Of a stretch of 64,000 nucleotides of DNA, positions 62,653 to 64,000 are shown piece by piece. A program made the translations under genes and the position numbers. Every line of letters starts with the position of its first letter. Within the stretch, counting starts at the first letter, position 1. Source of the DNA: Novakomyces olei (lineage: Eukaryota > Ascomycota > Novakomycetes > Novakomycetales > Novakomycetaceae). A model generated the notes under the pieces. It made no database searches. It saw only the letters and a list, made by a program, of their open reading frames with translations, and was not told where the DNA came from. The stretch covers positions 78,501-142,500 of the forward strand of contig JADEYG010000005.1 in assembly GCA_016906335.1 (NCBI GenBank), in the 5' to 3' direction.

Positions 62653-64000
62653 GACCGTGTTTATAATTTTTTTTTCTCTCTGCCAGCAGATTAATCTGTG
62701 TCTTCCTATAGTTTGTATTAGCTTTTTTTTTTTTTTAATTAAATACGCGATTTATTGTACAGGTCCTTGCCCACGTAATAAATGCACTCCATAACCGGAC
62801 AATAAACGTTGTAAGCCCAGTGTACTTCACGCTAGCGCATAATATTAATTGTTGACGTCCGTTGGACACCTTCGTTTCTTTCTGAAACTGTTCGTAGGTT
62901 CATGATGCCACATATCTATGATTAAAAACGAAACATATAAGGCTCTTGAACGAGGACACGTATACATCATTGAAATTTGATTCAATTTTTATTTGCATCA
63001 TCTTTTTAATGCATTAATCTAGGTACGGGGCAATCCTTTTGGATGCTAGAATATCAATTACTTTAATATGAGAGAAATGAGAATGACATGCGTTTGAATC
63101 GCTGTTGTTGAAAATGCTCTTGTCAAGCTTATTCTTTTGTCCTGGGGGTTCCACGTTCCACTCCATCGGCGTTGTAATCCTCCATGCCCTACATATATAT
63201 AGCCTTAAAGATATACCAACATTCAGGCCTTCTTAACGCAGCGTTTCATGTAATGCTTGATGTTGAACTGGTTCCGCTTTATCCTTTGTGAGAAAAATGA
63301 CATAGGTTTTGGGTTCAATCGAATTTAAGATTTGGTTCTTTTTCTTTTTGACATTAAACAACTAATTATTTTACTAAAGGTAATGGAAACGTCTCCGACT
63401 TGCTCTGCGCACGTGGAATTACAATTGGGTGACGATGGATGATGATTTTGGTGTATACTTATTTGTTTGTTTGCTTTGCGTTATAATTTATTATCACATT
63501 CATATTCTTATTGAGACGGGTGGTATAATAATTGCTGCTTTTAGCGTTGGGAATGAAAATAATGTTCAGGACATAGATGTCCGCCCGTGCGCGCTCGCGA
63601 TTGAACTACGAATAAAACAGAAACAATTCAATTACGTTTGATAAGATTTGTTTGTTTTAAACATGTAGGTTGAGTTGAGATTAAAAGTTGAAAATGGACT
63701 ATTTTCATTGTAATGAAACGGGAATCTACTACATTACTGTTGAAGAATGATTGTCTATAAAATTGTGATTAAGTATCAACCCAATGTTATGAATCTGCAG
63801 TTGTTTGCTCGCATCTGGAAATTTGCGATCTTGGGCAGTAAATTCAGGTTTGTATTGTAATCACGGCAGCCGATCCTTCGGATTCTTTTTGCGGCTTTGA
63901 GACAAGGCAGAATAGTTGCTGTGAAAAATTGTGAGGAAATATTTTATTCTGAGATGCTTCACGTCTCAGAATAGTGACTGAATCACTCGAAAGCAGAATT
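62653..64000. other. PWP1 upstream region to the window end
   Basis: 1,348 AT-rich bases. Open frames here (such as 63429-63641) have no recognisable motif. A perfect 10-bp inverted repeat lies at 63945-63973. No tRNA-like B box or snoRNA box pair was recognised. Confidence 0.45.
63945..63973. repeat. Perfect inverted repeat (10-bp arms, 9-nt loop)
   Basis: TATTCTGAGA at 63945-63954 pairs with TCTCAGAATA at 63964-63973 around the loop TGCTTCACG. It could be a transcription end signal, an RNA hairpin or a protein-binding palindrome. Context beyond the window is needed to decide. Confidence 0.6.

Noticed and set aside
1-64000. Transposons, tRNA genes, rRNA and CRISPR arrays
   Set aside because: I looked for transposase and reverse-transcriptase motifs, terminal repeats, tRNA box sequences and spaced direct repeats and saw none. 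Short or diverged RNA genes could still be missed without a covariance-model search.

Overview
This window is nuclear DNA of a filamentous or yeast-like fungus, most probably an ascomycete. The evidence is short spliceosomal introns (about 37-180 nt, a few to 445 nt, with GT/GC...CTAAC/CTGAC...AG signals), fungal-only families (a Zn2Cys6 plus fungal-specific regulator, Dal5/Tna1-type MFS and YAT amino-acid permeases, a Mil1/DUF726 hydrolase) and TTAGGG-type promoter boxes. I could not place it closer than 'intron-rich ascomycete; Taphrinomycotina, an early-branching Saccharomycotina or a reduced Pezizomycotina are all possible'. I assembled 24 protein genes. Seventeen are spliced, with 56 inferred introns, and seven have no intron. 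Every spliced model closes in frame. I saw no rRNA, tRNA, CRISPR array or transposable element.

Region 1 (about 0.2-31 kb) looks like an accessory catabolic neighbourhood. In order it holds a PhyH-type 2-oxoglutarate dioxygenase, a Zn2Cys6 regulator, an amine/sarcosine-type FAD oxidase, a Dal5/Tna1-like anion transporter, two amino-acid permeases, a second 2OG-Fe(II) oxygenase, a phenol-hydroxylase-like FAD monooxygenase, a DUF1989 plus polysaccharide-deacetylase-fold fusion protein, a DyP-type peroxidase with a mitochondrial-like leader, a secreted GH1 glycosidase, a Fur-type NCS1 permease and an NADPH-dependent FMN reductase. Uptake systems, flavin and iron oxygenases and a C-N hydrolase fold are packed together around one zinc-cluster regulator. 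The set resembles the logic of the Aspergillus nicotinate (hxn) regulon: transporter, oxygenases, cyclic-imide hydrolase. My inference is that it degrades a nitrogen-containing ring or amino compound. The DUF1989-deacetylase fusion is the most unusual single protein.

Region 2 (about 31.7-62.7 kb) is a run of core genes: malic enzyme, mitochondrial dihydroorotate dehydrogenase, a two-thioredoxin-domain ER membrane disulfide isomerase, the HUT1-type nucleotide-sugar transporter, the DEAH splicing helicase Prp16, the Paf1-complex subunit Cdc73, an Aro8-type aminotransferase, a TTC27/Emw1 TPR protein, a xanthine/uric-acid-type NAT permease, the DUF726 hydrolase Mil1 and the WD-repeat protein Pwp1. 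The last 1.3 kb has no recognised gene.

One cross-cutting pattern is a set of tandem repeats with a unit of exactly 15 nt at seven places, in coding exons, introns and intergenic DNA alike. Other oddities are two GC-AG introns, a short relic of a PhyH paralogue downstream of the FAD oxidase gene, and a CGG-N6-CCG palindrome in the oxidase/transporter divergent promoter.
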